64,000 bases of DNA, taken from Lentzea albidocapillata (lineage in GTDB: Bacteria > Actinomycetota > Actinomycetes > Mycobacteriales > Pseudonocardiaceae). The stretch spans positions 1 through 64,000 of the forward strand of contig NZ_JOEA01000017.1 of the NCBI RefSeq assembly GCF_000719115.1. The letters are read 5' to 3'. The stretch's first letter is position 1. Each line of letters begins with the position of its first letter. Under the pieces are notes generated by a model. It saw only the letters and a list, made by a program, of their open reading frames with translations. It ran no database searches and was not told the DNA's origin. Below, one piece after another: positions 37,997 through 45,747 of this stretch. The position numbers and the translations under genes were made by a program.

Positions 37997-39094
37997 CTAC
38001 AGTTTGTAAACTCGCGAGGCGTTCTCCGACGCGATGAGCCGTGCGATGCGATGCGCGTCGTCCTCCACGAACGCATCACTCCGCAACCCATCAGCCAGGA
38101 AGTCCGACAGGGCGCGCCGGAACAGCATCGCGCCGAGGTAGTACAACTCGGGAAGAGCGAAGGCATCGGAGGAGAACAGAAACTTCCCGTACGGCACGAT
38201 CTCCAGCGCCTCGGCGAACACTCGCGAGGCCTGATGTCCCAGCCCGTGCGTGGCCAGCCCGAGATCGCAGAACACGTGCGGGAACACCTGCGCGAGGTAC
38301 CCGGCCTGCCGGTGGAACGGGTAGTTGTGCAGCAGCAACACCGGCACACCGAGGGCGGCGGTCGCCCGCAGGAACGGCGTCAGCAACGACGGATCGCACT
38401 GGTGCAGATCGAGGTCGGAGTCGCCGTACCCCACGTGGAACTGCAACGGCAGCCCGGCGTCCAGCGCCTCCCAAGCCAGCCAGGTGATCACCACCGGGTC
38501 CTCCAGCCGCCCGGACGACCACGCCGCCACCGCACGCTCCACCTCCGCGTCGGCAGGCCGCACGCCAGGAAGACCCAGCCCGATCCGGTACGCCGCAACG
38601 GACTTCGCCCCCACCGCCGACGACGAGGCGAGCCGCGACCGGACGAGGTCGACGAATTCCGAGGGCGAGACCGAAGGCCGCAAAGTCTCCGCCAGCACCT
38701 CCAGCCGCACGATCTCGTGCGCGACACCCCCGCCCAGCCCGGCCAGTTCGGCGGCCGACAGCAGCCGATCAGGCTGGAACCCGCCGTCCACCAGGAACGT
38801 GTGGATCCCGGACGCCATCAGGAACGTGCGCGACACCTCGGCGATGTGCAGCGAGTTCCGCCGTTCGAGGTACTCGTCGGCGGACGCGTGCCGAGGCAGG
38901 TCCAGCAACGGCGCGCACCAGCGCCGCACCGCGAACCCCACGGCGGAGTCGAAGAACGACCCACCGAGCGGGGAGACCGCATCGGCCTCCAGCAACAACG
39001 ACTCGAACTCCGGACGAGCACTGTCGGTGCGCAACACACCGTGGCAGTGGTGATCTATCAGCCCTAGTTCGGCGACGAACGGCAAGATGCCCAT
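37997..39094 (-). CDS. Amidohydrolase (amidohydrolase_2 type, FluG N-domain-like)
   Basis: A 365-residue metal-dependent hydrolase with a TIM-barrel fold. IDHHCHG near the N-terminus is the first metal-binding segment, LQFHVGYGDSDLDL and LLHNYPFHRQ carry further histidines, and LFSSDAFALPELY carries the late aspartate. The start at 39094 gives the usual MGILPFVAELGLIDHHCHG; the longer frame runs into the divergent gene. It is divergent from a glutamine-synthetase-like gene with only 12 bp between start codons. In fungal FluG the same two domains are fused in one protein, so a joint pathway is likely; the substrate is unknown. Confidence 0.85.
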   Translation of the reverse strand: MGILPFVAELGLIDHHCHGVLRTDSARPEFESLLLEADAVSPLGGSFFDSAVGFAVRRWCAPLLDLPRHASADEYLERRNSLHIAEVSRTFLMASGIHTFLVDGGFQPDRLLSAAELAGLGGGVAHEIVRLEVLAETLRPSVSPSEFVDLVRSRLASSSAVGAKSVAAYRIGLGLPGVRPADAEVERAVAAWSSGRLEDPVVITWLAWEALDAGLPLQFHVGYGDSDLDLHQCDPSLLTPFLRATAALGVPVLLLHNYPFHRQAGYLAQVFPHVFCDLGLATHGLGHQASRVFAEALEIVPYGKFLFSSDAFALPELYYLGAMLFRRALSDFLADGLRSDAFVEDDAHRIARLIASENASRVYKL

Positions 39095-39106
39095 AACCTT
39101 AGGATC

Positions 39107-40417
39107 GTGGACTCTGCGGAACGGGACCAGCGGTTCGAGCGGGCAACGGAACTCTTCGACGGGCTCAACGCGCGGGACGTGAGCGTCGTGGCGCTCACCT
39201 GGGTCGACAACAGCGGCATCATCCGCACCAAGTCCGTCCCCCTGCGCAGACTGGCCCACGCGGCGGCGCACGGCGTGGGCGCGTCACCGGTGTTCGACGT
39301 CTTCTTGTTCGACGACTGGATCATCCAGGGCCGGTTCGCCGGCGGCCCGGTCGGCGACCTGCGCCTGCACCCCGACCTCGAGCGCCTCACCGTGCTCGCG
39401 GGCCAGCCGGGCTGGGCCTGGGCGCCCGCCGACCGCCACTTCCAGAGCGGCGTCCCCTACCCGATGGACCAGCGCCTACAGGCCCGCAAGGCCGTCCGGA
39501 AGCTCGCCGACGCGGGTCTCACCGCCCAGGCGGGGTTCGAGATCGAGTGGTGCCTGGGCAAGACGGGCACCGACGACTGGGTTCCCGCAACGAGTGGCTC
39601 CGCGTACGGCCACGCCCGCCAGGTCGAGCTGTCCGACTACTGCGTCGACCTCCTCAACGCCCTGGACCGGCAGAACGTCGAGGTCCTCCAGTTCCACCCC
39701 GAGTACGCCGCCGGCCAGTTCGAGGTCTCCACCGCGCCGGAGGACCTGGTGGCCGCCGCGGACACGGCCGTGCTCGTCAAGGAGACCATCCGCGCCGTCA
39801 CGATCCGGCACGGCATGCGCCCGTCGTTCTCCCCCAAGGTCGTCAACGGCGGCGTCGGCAACGGCGGCCACCTGCACCTGAGCCTCTGGCGCGACGGCTC
39901 GAACCTCTTCGACGGCTTCCAGGACGAGGCGAGGCAGTTCAGCGCGGGCGTCCTCAACCACCTCCGCGCGTTGTGCGCGATCGGCGCGCCCTCTCTCGCG
40001 AGCTATCTCAGGCTCGTGCCGAACACGTGGGCCGCACCGTTCGTGGCGTGGGGCGAGGAGAACCGCGAAACGGCGCTACGCCTGATCCGGGACAACCTCG
40101 AAATCAAGTGCTTCGACCTGACCGCGAACCCGTACCTCCTCGTCGCCGGCGTGGTCGCGGCCGGTCTGGACGGCATCGCCACGCAGGCCACGCTGCCCGA
40201 AGGCCTCAACGTCGACCCGGCGCTGCTCGGCGACGTCCAGCGCCTGCCCATGTCACTCAAGGAAGCCGTCGACGAGTTCGAGAAGGACACCGTGCTCACC
40301 GAGGCGTTCGGCCAGGAGCTCGCGGGCACGATCGCCGACGTGCGGCGCGGTGAGATGGAGAGGTACAAGGACGCGAGCCCGCAGGGGATCGCCAACATCA
40401 CTCGCTGGCGGTATTGA
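39107..40417 (+). CDS. Glutamine-synthetase-like ligase (type III/FluG-like)
   Basis: A 436-residue member of the glutamine synthetase superfamily, ATP-dependent gamma-glutamyl ligases. Motifs include AGFEIEWCL, FHPEYAAGQFEVS (the metal-binding glutamate region), FSPKVVNGGVGNGGHLHLSLW (ATP/ammonia region) and RLVPNTWAAPFVAWGEENRETALR. It is probably not the main nitrogen-assimilating enzyme. More likely it glutamylates an amine or has lost specificity. It may be leaderless: TAACCT lies 7 nt before the GTG. Its 3' end overlaps the sigma-factor gene on the other strand by 20 bp. Confidence 0.88.
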   Translation: MDSAERDQRFERATELFDGLNARDVSVVALTWVDNSGIIRTKSVPLRRLAHAAAHGVGASPVFDVFLFDDWIIQGRFAGGPVGDLRLHPDLERLTVLAGQPGWAWAPADRHFQSGVPYPMDQRLQARKAVRKLADAGLTAQAGFEIEWCLGKTGTDDWVPATSGSAYGHARQVELSDYCVDLLNALDRQNVEVLQFHPEYAAGQFEVSTAPEDLVAAADTAVLVKETIRAVTIRHGMRPSFSPKVVNGGVGNGGHLHLSLWRDGSNLFDGFQDEARQFSAGVLNHLRALCAIGAPSLASYLRLVPNTWAAPFVAWGEENRETALRLIRDNLEIKCFDLTANPYLLVAGVVAAGLDGIATQATLPEGLNVDPALLGDVQRLPMSLKEAVDEFEKDTVLTEAFGQELAGTIADVRRGEMERYKDASPQGIANITRWRY

Positions 40418-41126
40418 GCTCCTTGCGCAACCGCGACAGCGCCCGGTGCTGAGCGACCCGGACCGCACCGGGCGTCGACCCGACCGCCTCGGCCGTCTCC
40501 TCCGCCGACAACCCCACCATCACGCGCAGCACGACGATCTCGCGCTGCTTCTCGGGCAGCACGCGCAGAAGCGTCGCCATCTGGTTCGAGAGCTCTCCTT
40601 GCATCGCGCGCTGCTCAGGCCCGGCCGCGGTGTCCATCGACTCCGGCAGTTCGGGCACGGCTTCGGCACGGTTGCGCGAGAAGCTGCGGAACGAGTCCGC
40701 CACCTTGTGCGCCGCGATCCCGTAGACGAACGCCAGGAACGGACGCCCCTGGTCGCGATACGACGGCAACGAGGTCAGCACGGCCAGGCACACCTCCTGC
40801 GCCACGTCGTCGGCCGACGCGAACGATCCAACGCGCGCACGGCAGTACCGCACGATCAACGGCCGGATGGTGCCGAGCAGCCGTTCGATGGCGGCGCGAT
40901 CACCGGCGACAGCGCGCGCGACGTGCTCGTCCGCGTTCTGCGGGCGGCTCGAGTAGTAAGAGGGTGCCGGCGGGTCGACCGGCTCCTGAGCGCCACCGGT
41001 GGTCCGCTCGACCAACGCGTCGAGGGTCCCCCTGGAAGCGGAGACCGGCCCACCCACGGACGAGCCCTGGACGGCTTCCGCGGGCACCTTGCGGTGCAGG
41101 CCGGGTGTGAACTCCACGCAGATCAC
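40398..41126 (-). CDS. Sigma-70 family factor, SigD/ShbA-like (paralogue 1)
   Basis: A 242-residue group IV (ECF-type) sigma factor. Region 2 is DDVAQEVCLAVLTSLPSYRDQGRPFLAFVYGIAAHKVADSFR and region 4 is LPEKQREIVVLRVMVGLSAEETAEAVGSTPGAVRVAQHRALSRLR. The pattern resembles mycobacterial SigD and Streptomyces ShbA, the latter known to control the principal sigma gene hrdB. It has a 65-residue N-terminal extension absent from the two paralogues. It overlaps the preceding sigma-like gene by 4 bp (ATGA), so the two are coupled. Confidence 0.88.
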   Translation of the reverse strand: MICVEFTPGLHRKVPAEAVQGSSVGGPVSASRGTLDALVERTTGGAQEPVDPPAPSYYSSRPQNADEHVARAVAGDRAAIERLLGTIRPLIVRYCRARVGSFASADDVAQEVCLAVLTSLPSYRDQGRPFLAFVYGIAAHKVADSFRSFSRNRAEAVPELPESMDTAAGPEQRAMQGELSNQMATLLRVLPEKQREIVVLRVMVGLSAEETAEAVGSTPGAVRVAQHRALSRLRKELNTASE

Positions 41127-41800
41127 CGTTCCTCTTCTGGACGCCGGCGCACCGCGAGACGCGCCCGCCGGATCCGTCCTTCGACCGCGCGCGGGGTGAG
41201 TCGCACCAACTCACCGATCTCCGCATGCGAATAGCCCTGGTCATGAAGGAAGAGCAACCGCTTGCTGTCCTCGCTCAGCGTGGCGAACGCGGCGTTCGCC
41301 GCCGCCTGCTCGATGACCGCGTCCTCGGGCGTTCCCTCGGCCACGACGTGTTCGAGCGAGGCAAGCGTGTCCACGAGCCGTACGTCCTGCCAGCCGTGTG
41401 CGTGCGTCTGCCAGCGGCGGTACACGTTCGGGAACGCGAGCACGCAAGCGTTGAGGAAGTACTCGTTCAACGGCTGGCCGTGCTCGACCGACCACTCCCG
41501 GCCGAGCAGACCCCGGTCCCGGAAATAGACGAACCCCTCGTACACCGCGTCGCTCGCCAGTTCCTCGGCCTCCTGCCGCGCGATGTCCTGCTGGTGCAGG
41601 TAGCGGCCCTGCCGCCCGCAGCGGGAGAAGATGGCACCGGACCGCACGAGCTTCGTAACGATCGTGAGTCCGTGCCCGAGAAGCTGACGGTGGAACTGGT
41701 CCCAGCGGGGTCCGGATAGCCCAGACTCGCGGAAGTGCTGAACCAGCACCCCGTCGATGCGCAGCCGGTCGGCGGCAAGCGCTGAGTCCGAACTTCCCAT
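41123..41800 (-). CDS. Atypical sigma-70-like protein with large N-domain
   Basis: A 225-residue protein. The C-terminal 60 residues form a sigma region 4-type helix-turn-helix (LSEDSKRLLFLHDQGYSHAEIGELVRLTPRAVEGRIRRARLAVRRR). The N-terminal 150 residues are aromatic- and histidine-rich (AIFSRCGRQGRYLHQQDIARQEAEELASDAVYEGFVYFRDRGL) and only weakly resemble region 2, with ELASDAVYEGFVYF in the place of the -10 recognition helix. It is transcriptionally linked to the SigD/ShbA-like gene downstream. Confidence 0.75.
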   Translation of the reverse strand: MGSSDSALAADRLRIDGVLVQHFRESGLSGPRWDQFHRQLLGHGLTIVTKLVRSGAIFSRCGRQGRYLHQQDIARQEAEELASDAVYEGFVYFRDRGLLGREWSVEHGQPLNEYFLNACVLAFPNVYRRWQTHAHGWQDVRLVDTLASLEHVVAEGTPEDAVIEQAAANAAFATLSEDSKRLLFLHDQGYSHAEIGELVRLTPRAVEGRIRRARLAVRRRPEEER

Positions 41801-41902
41801 GCCCCCTGGTCCCTATGTCGGTGTCTTCCTGCCTCTAGGTATGTCGTTTGGGTGCGTCCACCCCACGCACTCGCCACGACTGGTAACAAATGCAAACGAA
41901 TG

Positions 41903-42469
41903 TCACCCGATCGGGACCGCCATTGACGCGATTTCCTTGCGAAGGCGACCGAGCGCACGGTGCTGGGCGACGCGGACCGCACCCGGCGTGGACCCCACGG
42001 CCTCCGCGGTCTCCTCCGCGGACAGACCCACCACGACGCGCAGTACGAGAATCTCGCGCTGCTTGGCCGGCAGGAGGTGCAGCAGCCGGCCGAGTGCGCC
42101 GTTCAGCTCGTCCTGAAGAACGAAATCCTCCGGCCCGACACCTCGCACGGCTTGGTCGGGCACCTCGGCCACCGGCTCCGCTCGGTTACGAGCCAGCGCC
42201 CGATGCGCGTCGGCGACCTTGTGCGCGGCGATGCCGTAGACGAACGCGAGGAACGGTCTGCCTTGCTCCCGGTACTTCGGAAGAGCCGTCAGCACGGCGA
42301 GGCAGACCTCCTGTGCGACGTCGTCCGCAGTTGTCGCGGAGCGACCGACACGCGCGCGACAGTACTTCACCACCAGCGGTCGCAGATAGCGAAGTAGCTG
42401 GTCAGTGGCCCTCGGCTCGCCTTGCACGGCCAGGCTGACCAGTTCTGCGGATGAAGCCGAACTCTCCAT
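41903..42469 (-). CDS. Sigma-70 family factor, SigD/ShbA-like (paralogue 2)
   Basis: A 188-residue ECF-type sigma factor. Region 2 (TADDVAQEVCLAVLTALPKYREQGRPFLAFVYGIAAHKVADAHR) and region 4 (LPAKQREILVLRVVVGLSAEETAEAVGSTPGAVRVAQHRALGRLRKEI) are nearly identical to those of its two neighbours. The start MESS is preceded by GAGGGGAC and matches the MESS start of paralogue 3. No anti-sigma gene is adjacent. Confidence 0.88.
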   Translation of the reverse strand: MESSASSAELVSLAVQGEPRATDQLLRYLRPLVVKYCRARVGRSATTADDVAQEVCLAVLTALPKYREQGRPFLAFVYGIAAHKVADAHRALARNRAEPVAEVPDQAVRGVGPEDFVLQDELNGALGRLLHLLPAKQREILVLRVVVGLSAEETAEAVGSTPGAVRVAQHRALGRLRKEIASMAVPIG

Positions 42470-42705
42470 TCGAAGCGTCCCCTCGTCGACGTCCCGTGGA
42501 GGAGACGTGCGACACGTCACTCCTTATGCGCAAAGTAGGGAGAAACTTCAAACGTCACCCGTTTGCAGCAACGAACAGCGTTGGGTATTAGGCGTGGAGC
42601 AACCACTCCACGTAACCGAAACCCGCGCGTTCCGCCAATCCGGTGATTTCATGACGAGTAATCGCCCAATACCGTGCCTTGCCCACCACCACCCGAAGGC
42701 GCCGG

Positions 42706-43275
42706 TCAAATCAGCTCCTCGACCCCCGCGGACGTACGGAGCTTGGCCAGCGCACGGTGCTGAGCCACCCTCACGGCGCCCGGCGTCGAACCGATCGCCT
42801 CGGCGGTCTCCTCGGCGGACAGACCCACCACCACGCGCAGCACGAGAATCTCGCGCTGCTTGTCCGGCAGACCCCGCAGCAACTGACCCAGCCGCGCCGA
42901 GAGCGAACCGAGCAGCGCGTTGTCCTCGGGATCGACAGCCGACGACGGACCGTCCGGCACCTCGGCCACGGGCTCGGACCTGTTGCGCGCCGAGACCCGG
43001 TGCGCGTCCGCGACCTTGTGCCCGGCGATGCCGTAGACGAACGCCAGGAAAGGTCTTCCCTGCTCGCGATAGGTGGGCAGCGCCGTGAGCACCGCCAGGC
43101 AGACCTCCTGCGCCACGTCGTCCGCCGACGCGTACGCCCTTTCGTAGCGACCGACGCGCGCACGGCAGTACCGCGCCACCAACGGGCGCACGGAGGCCAG
43201 CAGCCGTTCGACAGCTTGCCGGTCACCCGCAACGGCCTCGTTGACCAATGAGGCCAGCAGGTCGGAACTTTCCAT
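42706..43275 (-). CDS. Sigma-70 family factor, SigD/ShbA-like (paralogue 3)
   Basis: A 189-residue ECF-type sigma factor and the third of three close paralogues in 3 kb. Region 2 contains SADDVAQEVCLAVLTALPTYREQGRPFLAFVYGIAGHKVADAHR and region 4 is LPDKQREILVLRVVVGLSAEETAEAIGSTPGAVRVAQHRALAKLR. The start MESSDLLASL has TAGGGACC upstream. A 236-bp gap separates it from paralogue 2, so it probably has its own promoter. Confidence 0.88.
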   Translation of the reverse strand: MESSDLLASLVNEAVAGDRQAVERLLASVRPLVARYCRARVGRYERAYASADDVAQEVCLAVLTALPTYREQGRPFLAFVYGIAGHKVADAHRVSARNRSEPVAEVPDGPSSAVDPEDNALLGSLSARLGQLLRGLPDKQREILVLRVVVGLSAEETAEAIGSTPGAVRVAQHRALAKLRTSAGVEELI

Positions 43276-43374
43276 CGCGTTGGTCCCTACGTCGGCAGCG
43301 AAGTCATTATCTTTCGCCGCCAAGTTGTTCGGGACCACTCATCAGGGTCATAAAAGTCCCGGATGCAAAGGGTT

Positions 43375-44094
43375 TCAATCGGTGCGGCGGGCGAGCACGT
43401 GCAGGCGGGCGGCGACGTCCCGGAGCGGGGAACGCGTGGCGGCGGCCAGTTCCAGCTCGGCGAGTGCGTCGGCGACACCCGGATTCGCGTCCAGCACCAC
43501 GCCGGGCACGAGGTCAGAAACTACCCCGTGACCCTGCAGGATCTCCACGGACAGACCAGCGTCCAGGACGAGTTTCTCGAGTCCGGCGACGTCGAACCGG
43601 CGCTGCAACGGGTCGCGCGTGCCCGCGAGCTGCCCCGCGTCGTCGTCCAGCAGCCTGCGCGCGTCGACGATGCGACCGGCGATCGCGCGGTGCAGGATCG
43701 CCGCGAACCGGTTCGCGACCAGCACCGACACGGCGCCGCCGGGCGCCACCGCGGCGGCCAGCGAGGCGAGGGCGGCGGGCGCGTCGTCCACGACCTCCAG
43801 CACCCCGTGTGCCAGCACCAGATCGGCCTCACCAGCGGGAACGCCCAACGAGTCCGTGTCGCCCTGGACTGCGTTGATCGTCACACCGGCTTCGCGCGCA
43901 CGGGTGTGCAGCGTGGCCAGTGCGTTCGGTGAAGGCTCCACGACCGTGACCGCGCATCCTGCTGCGGCTAGGGGCACGGCCCAGACACCGCTGCCTCCAC
44001 CAACGTCGAGCACACGGGGCTGTTCTCCACCCCTGCGCTCGCGTGCGGCGGCCAATTCGGCGTCGAGCACCCTCTGTACGGCGTCCGGTCGCAT
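43375..44094 (-). CDS. SAM-dependent methyltransferase (class I)
   Basis: A 239-residue cytoplasmic enzyme with the SAM-binding motif I VLDVGGGSGVWAVPLA at 28-43, an acidic residue at the end of beta-2 (VVEPSP) and motif IV-like ADLVLAHGVLEVV. The acceptor is unknown. It could be a tRNA or small-molecule methyltransferase. It is divergent from the ParA gene, with 33 bp between the starts. A frame open well beyond the start is the antisense of parA and is ignored. Confidence 0.82.
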   Translation of the reverse strand: MRPDAVQRVLDAELAAARERRGGEQPRVLDVGGGSGVWAVPLAAAGCAVTVVEPSPNALATLHTRAREAGVTINAVQGDTDSLGVPAGEADLVLAHGVLEVVDDAPAALASLAAAVAPGGAVSVLVANRFAAILHRAIAGRIVDARRLLDDDAGQLAGTRDPLQRRFDVAGLEKLVLDAGLSVEILQGHGVVSDLVPGVVLDANPGVADALAELELAAATRSPLRDVAARLHVLARRTD

Positions 44095-44115
44095 GTCCAA
44101 CAGAGTAGGAGACCC

Positions 44116-44130
44116 TAGAGTGGGTCTGTG
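44116..44130 (+). promoter_or_regulatory. Leaderless promoter of parA-like gene
   Basis: TAGAGT at 44116-44121 is followed after 6 nt by the GTG start codon at 44128. No ribosome-binding site is present. The spacing places the transcription start at the initiation codon, the common leaderless arrangement in actinobacteria. Confidence 0.5.
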
Positions 44131-44973
44131 CATACGGTGTCCGTGCTCAGCCTCAAGGGAGGCGTCGGCAAGACGACGGTGGTGCTCGGCCTGGCCTCTG
44201 CCGCCCTCCGCCGTGGTGTCCGCACTCTGGTGATCGACCTCGATCCCCAGTGCAACGCCACGTCGACGCTGGAGCCAGAGGAGTCCAAGGCCAGCATCTA
44301 CGACGTCCTGCAAGACCCGTCCGAGGAGAACGTCGAGCAGGCGATCCGCCCGAGCCGGTGGGGTGACGGCATCGACGTGCTGTCCGGGTCCGAGGACGCA
44401 GAGCTGCTCAACCACCCGGATCCGAACGAGTCGCGGCTGCATCGTCTGAAAGACGCGTTGCGCACGTTGCGCGACATGTACGACGAGTTCCCGTACCAGC
44501 TCGTGCTGCTCGACTGCCCGCCGTCGCTGGGCCAGCTGACCCGCTCGGCGCTGGTGGCGGCCGACCGCGCGCTGCTGGTCACCGAGCCGACGATGTTCGC
44601 GGTGGCGGGCGTGCAGCGGGCGTTCGAGGCGGTGCAGAACGAACGTGAGAGCAACAACGCCGACCTGCAGCCGTTGGGTGTCGTCGTGAACCGCGTGCGG
44701 CCTCGTTCGCACGAGCACCAGTTCCGCATCGAGGAGCTGCGCGACATCTTCGGGCCGTTGGTGATGCCGGTGGCGTTGCCGGACCGTCTCGCCGTGCAGC
44801 AGGCACAGGGCGCGTGCATGCCGATCCACGAGTGGGGCACTCCTGGCGCGCGTGAGGTGGCGCTGGCGTTCAACCTGCTGCTCGCCCGCATCCAGCGCAT
44901 CTCGCGGAGCCGGCGCCGGGCCGTGCACCACGACTTCGACGACGACGAGATCCAGGAAGCGGTGGATGCCTGA
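44128..44973 (+). CDS. ParA/MinD-family ATPase
   Basis: A 281-residue deviant Walker A ATPase with KGGVGKTT at residues 10-17, LVIDLDPQCNAT and LLDCPPSLGQLTRSAL. Such proteins position DNA or protein cargo. No parB or parS is nearby, so this is an orphan ParA rather than the chromosomal partition system. The C-terminal tail is basic and then acidic (RSRRRAVHHDFDDDEIQEAVDA). It overlaps the following glycosylase gene by 8 bp. Confidence 0.88.
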   Translation: MHTVSVLSLKGGVGKTTVVLGLASAALRRGVRTLVIDLDPQCNATSTLEPEESKASIYDVLQDPSEENVEQAIRPSRWGDGIDVLSGSEDAELLNHPDPNESRLHRLKDALRTLRDMYDEFPYQLVLLDCPPSLGQLTRSALVAADRALLVTEPTMFAVAGVQRAFEAVQNERESNNADLQPLGVVVNRVRPRSHEHQFRIEELRDIFGPLVMPVALPDRLAVQQAQGACMPIHEWGTPGAREVALAFNLLLARIQRISRSRRRAVHHDFDDDEIQEAVDA

Positions 44974-45727
44974 AGGGGACACGGTCTTCCTGGCCGGTCA
45001 TCGCATGCACGAGGCGCTGGCCGGGAAGATGCTGCGACGCGGCGAACTGCGTCATCCCCGGCTGGCCGCGCTGGACCTGAGCGGTCTGGACGTGCTCGGC
45101 GTGCGTACGTACGGCAAGCACATGTTCACCCGGTTCTCCGACGGGAACAGCCTGCGCAGCCACTTCCGCATGGACGGCTCGTGGCACCTCTACCGGCCCG
45201 GCGAGCGCTGGCGTCGTCCCGCGCACCAGGCCCGCGCGGTGTTCGAGGTGGACGACCGGCAGGCCATCGGATTCGCTCTGCACGACCTGGAGTTCCTGCC
45301 GACCGCCGATGAGGATCGGCTCATCTCCCATCTCGGACCTGATCTTCTGGCGGCCGGGTTCGACGCCGCTGAGGCTGTTCAGCGGTTGACCGCGGATCCT
45401 TCCCGGGCGATCGGGCTCGCATTGTTGGATCAGCGGATCATGGCCGGAGTCGGCAATCTCTACCGCGCGGAAGTGTGTTTCCTGCTGCGTGTTCTGCCGA
45501 CCGCCCCGGTGTCATCTGTGGACGCCTCACGTGCGGTTGCGTTGTCACGGAAGCTCCTGCAGGCCAACCAGTGGCGGCCCGAACAGAGGACCACCGGCGA
45601 CCTGCGCGCGCAGCACTACGTTTTCGAGCGGACCGGCAAACCCTGTTTGCGTTGCGGCACAAGAGTCCGATCGGACGAGATCGAAGGCAGATTCGTGTAC
45701 TTCTGCCCACAATGTCAATCAGATTGA
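44966..45727 (+). CDS. nei: Fpg/Nei family DNA glycosylase (Nei2-like)
   Basis: A 253-residue bifunctional base-excision glycosylase/AP lyase for oxidised bases. The N-terminal MPEGDT supplies the catalytic Pro2 and Glu3; MPEGDTV is typical of the Nei rather than the Fpg subgroup. The helix-two-turn-helix is present (QRIMAGVGNLYRAEVCF), and the C-terminal zinc finger is CLRCG...CPQCQ. The ATG lies inside the parA 3' end, an 8-bp overlap. The adjacent P450 starts 20 bp downstream. Confidence 0.92.
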   Translation: MPEGDTVFLAGHRMHEALAGKMLRRGELRHPRLAALDLSGLDVLGVRTYGKHMFTRFSDGNSLRSHFRMDGSWHLYRPGERWRRPAHQARAVFEVDDRQAIGFALHDLEFLPTADEDRLISHLGPDLLAAGFDAAEAVQRLTADPSRAIGLALLDQRIMAGVGNLYRAEVCFLLRVLPTAPVSSVDASRAVALSRKLLQANQWRPEQRTTGDLRAQHYVFERTGKPCLRCGTRVRSDEIEGRFVYFCPQCQSD

Positions 45728-45747
45728 ACCGAGACGCTCTTCCAGCC

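Noticed and set aside
43375..44982. 535-residue minus-strand frame covering the methyltransferase and the antisense of parA
   Set aside because: Only the C-terminal 239 residues form a real enzyme; the rest is the reverse of parA.
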